A stretch of DNA of 24,603 nucleotides from CAZFBR01 sp035353495 [NCBI: uncultured bacterium]. GTDB taxonomy: Bacteria > DAOPZR01. The stretch spans positions 1 to 24,603 of the forward strand of contig CAZFBR010000019.1 of NCBI GenBank assembly GCA_964517215.1. The letters run 5' to 3'. Numbering within the stretch: the stretch's first letter is position 1; every line of letters starts with the position of its first letter. Of this stretch, positions 23,264-24,603 are shown in pieces. The position numbers and the translations under genes were made by a program. Under the pieces are notes generated by a model that was given only the letters and a program-made list of their open reading frames with translations, was not told the origin of the DNA and did no database searches.

Positions 23264-23292
23264 AATATAGCTGCTTTTTCCCTTCCCGTCAA
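23264..23292 (-). promoter_or_regulatory. sigma70-like promoter of the nuclease-comEC operon
   Basis: On the minus strand, TTGACG (23292-23287), a 17-bp spacer and TATATT (23269-23264), each 5 of 6 to consensus. Transcription should start at about 23257. The left end of an IS256-type element lies only about 16 bp upstream of the -35 box, so any upstream activator site would have been displaced while the core promoter survives. Confidence 0.7.
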
Positions 23293-23308
23293 GCATCCCC
23301 AAACTGGC

Positions 23309-23348
23309 GGTAGTGTAAGCTTTCCTGTGTAAATTGAAAAGGGTATAT
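23309..23348 (+). repeat. left terminal inverted repeat of the IS256-type element
   Basis: It starts GGTAGTGTAAG and contains TGTGTAAATT and AAGGGTAT, mirrored at the right end. Its inner GGGTAT is also the 5' arm of the hairpin that hides the transposase SD. Confidence 0.85.
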
Positions 23349-23397
23349 CCATCCCAGCCAAAACCCAGCGCCAAAGGCGCTTAGGAGGGATATACCC
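23341..23397 (+). promoter_or_regulatory. hairpin sequestering the transposase Shine-Dalgarno
   Basis: GGGTATATCC (23341-23350) is perfectly complementary to GGATATACCC (23388-23397), and pairing extends over TCC (23352-23354) with GGA (23384-23386) beyond one mismatch. This stem contains the SD GGAGGG (23384-23389) and ends 1 nt before the ATG. A second perfect hairpin, AGCGCC-AAA-GGCGCT (23367-23381), sits in its loop. Similar structures in other IS elements block translation from read-through transcripts. Confidence 0.7.
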
Positions 23398-23398
23398 A

Positions 23399-24595
23399 AT
23401 GTTCTACCGCTATTCGAGTGTCTCTGATGAGAGTGTAGCAGCGTGCTTTGCCGATGTCCAACGCGAGGAAACCCTGTGGGGAGCAACGGACGTGTATATC
23501 CGGGAGCAGTTGAAAACGTTCTTGCGGGCTACCATGGATCAGGAGGTGGCAGCTTTCCTTTGTACCAAGCGCTATGAGCGTTATTGCTCACGTCGGGGGT
23601 ACCGTAATGGAACCTACTCACGAATGCTGGAAACGCGTTACGGGACAGTTGTCCTGGATGTGCCGCGCGTCCGCTCCGGCCGCTTCAAAACAGCCCTGTT
23701 TGACGCCTATCAACGCCGGCAGACCGCGGTTAACACCTTGATACAGGAACTATATATTGCCGGGATTTCACAACGTCAGCTTGGGGAACTGATGCGCGAC
23801 CTGACCGGCACGCGTATTTCCGCCCAAGCGGTGTCCACCACGTTCCAGACGCTCACCGCGGCGGCCACCGCGTTTCATCGTCGGGCAGTGCCGGACCACT
23901 ACCGTTGGCTCTATCTTGACGGGGTGGCGTTGAAGAGCCGCGGCGCGGTGCGGGGGCGGACGCGCATCGCCCTGACCGCTTACGGCATAACCTGGGACGG
24001 CAAACGTGAACTGGTGGACTTCATGGCAGCCCCTTCTGAAAGTGCCAAACACTGGGAGGGATTTCTCAATGACTTGTATCGGCGCGGTCTGCGCGGCAGT
24101 CGCTTGGAATTGGTCATCGGCGACGGTGGCGGCGGGCTGGTGCAGGCGCTGAAGTACGTCTATCCCCGGGTTCCCTTTCAGCGTTGTTGGGTCCACAAGA
24201 TGCGCAACGTGTGCGCGCTCGTTCCGCGACGTGAACGCAAGGCCATTTGCAAAGGACTGCGGATGGTCTATAAAGCCAAAACGCAGGGGATTGCTATCGA
24301 GCGATTCTGGCGCTGGGCCAAGGAATGGCGGCAGCGTTACCCGAAAGCGGTTGAATGTGTCCGACGGGATATCGACCATCTGTTTATGTTCTACCGCGTG
24401 CCTGAATCATACCGGCGGCATGTGCGTAGCTCCAATGCCATTGAACGTTGTTTTCGGGAACTGCGTCGGCGAACGCGAACGATAGGTTGCTTTACGAACG
24501 ACGAATCGCTGGAGCGGGTGCTATTTGCTGTCTTTGATACGATAAACAAGCGTTGGGGGAGAATACCCTTATTCAAATTTACACAGAACTCTTGA
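23399..24595 (+). CDS. IS256-family (Mutator-like) transposase
   Basis: 398-aa DDE transposase. The predicted catalytic triad is D174 (LYLDGVALK), D242 (VIGDGGGGL) and E349 (SSNAIERCFRELRRRTR). The family's QRCWVHKMRNV segment (261-271) lies between the second Asp and the Glu, and a basic, helical N-terminal region precedes. The length is normal for IS256 transposases, and there is no frameshift or internal stop, so it may be active. The ATG at 23399 follows GGAGGG at 9 nt, inside a hairpin. The last codons (FKFTQNS) are encoded by the right inverted repeat. Confidence 0.96.
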   Translation: MFYRYSSVSDESVAACFADVQREETLWGATDVYIREQLKTFLRATMDQEVAAFLCTKRYERYCSRRGYRNGTYSRMLETRYGTVVLDVPRVRSGRFKTALFDAYQRRQTAVNTLIQELYIAGISQRQLGELMRDLTGTRISAQAVSTTFQTLTAAATAFHRRAVPDHYRWLYLDGVALKSRGAVRGRTRIALTAYGITWDGKRELVDFMAAPSESAKHWEGFLNDLYRRGLRGSRLELVIGDGGGGLVQALKYVYPRVPFQRCWVHKMRNVCALVPRRERKAICKGLRMVYKAKTQGIAIERFWRWAKEWRQRYPKAVECVRRDIDHLFMFYRVPESYRRHVRSSNAIERCFRELRRRTRTIGCFTNDESLERVLFAVFDTINKRWGRIPLFKFTQNS

Positions 24596-24602
24596 CACTA
24601 CC
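24563..24602 (-). repeat. right terminal inverted repeat of the IS256-type element
   Basis: On the minus strand it reads GGTAGTGTCAAG, then TGTGTAAATTTGAA and AAGGGTAT, matching the left repeat. It overlaps the 3' end of the transposase gene. Confidence 0.85.
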
Positions 24603-24603
24603 C

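Larger units (their letters stand above)
23309..24602 (+). mobile_element. IS256-family insertion sequence, about 1.3 kb, both ends present
   Basis: The ends are imperfect inverted repeats of roughly 40 bp. Both read GGTAGTGT at the outer tip, then a variable stretch, TGTGTAAATT, GAA and AAGGGTAT. The first 27 positions match at 21. The left repeat is 23309 to about 23348; the right runs from about 24563 to 24602, one base from the window edge, so a target duplication cannot be checked. A single transposase ORF fills the element and ends inside the right repeat. GC content looks lower than in the neighbouring genes, consistent with recent arrival. Confidence 0.92.

Noticed and set aside
1-24603. 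CRISPR arrays, tRNA or rRNA genes
   Set aside because: No regularly spaced repeats, tRNA cloverleaf or rRNA-like stretches were seen; this was by eye, not by a scan.

Overview
The window is a high-GC chromosomal segment in which almost every gene is on the minus strand; the exceptions are kup and a transposase at the right edge. Gram-negative style membrane bioenergetics (PntAB, NhaA, NhaD), a large trehalose locus and a c-di-AMP riboswitch suggest a salt- or osmotically stressed bacterium. The riboswitch argues against an ordinary gammaproteobacterium. A PVC-group lineage (Kiritimatiellota, Lentisphaerota, Verrucomicrobiota) or a Desulfobacterota member would fit, but this is low-confidence inference because no rRNA or other phylogenetic marker is present.

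Left part (1-5193): the proton-translocating transhydrogenase genes pntA and pntB (pntB runs off the left edge) diverge from kup, a K+ uptake permease. kup sits behind a sigma70-like promoter and a well-conserved ydaO-type c-di-AMP riboswitch.

Middle part (5200-14753), minus strand, transcribed right to left: nhaA, a TreS-maltokinase fusion, a membrane-anchored OtsA with a sensor-like N-terminus, otsB, and nhaD. The three trehalose genes overlap (TAATG and GTGA junctions). nhaD has its own good promoter inside the end of otsB. The set couples Na+ export with two routes of trehalose metabolism, and with kup it forms an osmoadaptation island. The nhaA leader is elaborate: a strong intrinsic terminator with a competing hairpin, a folded RNA segment that could be a cation riboswitch, a hairpin over a Shine-Dalgarno, and a 53-codon ORF whose stop overlaps the nhaA start.

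Right part (14754-23255), minus strand: a promoter at 23264-23292 drives two small membrane proteins, a 1118-aa protein with two complete Fe-S PD-(D/E)XK (AddB/Cas4-like) nuclease domains, a ComEC/Rec2-family DNA channel protein, and a second NhaD/ArsB-type permease. The ComEC protein overlaps the nuclease gene by ATGA, and its metallo-beta-lactamase domain has lost several metal ligands. I regard the nuclease-ComEC pair as the best candidate for an undescribed system: a DNA import or processing module whose nuclease may have moved to the partner protein.

Right edge (23309-24602): one IS256-family insertion sequence with both terminal inverted repeats visible. Its transposase ribosome-binding site is buried in a hairpin.
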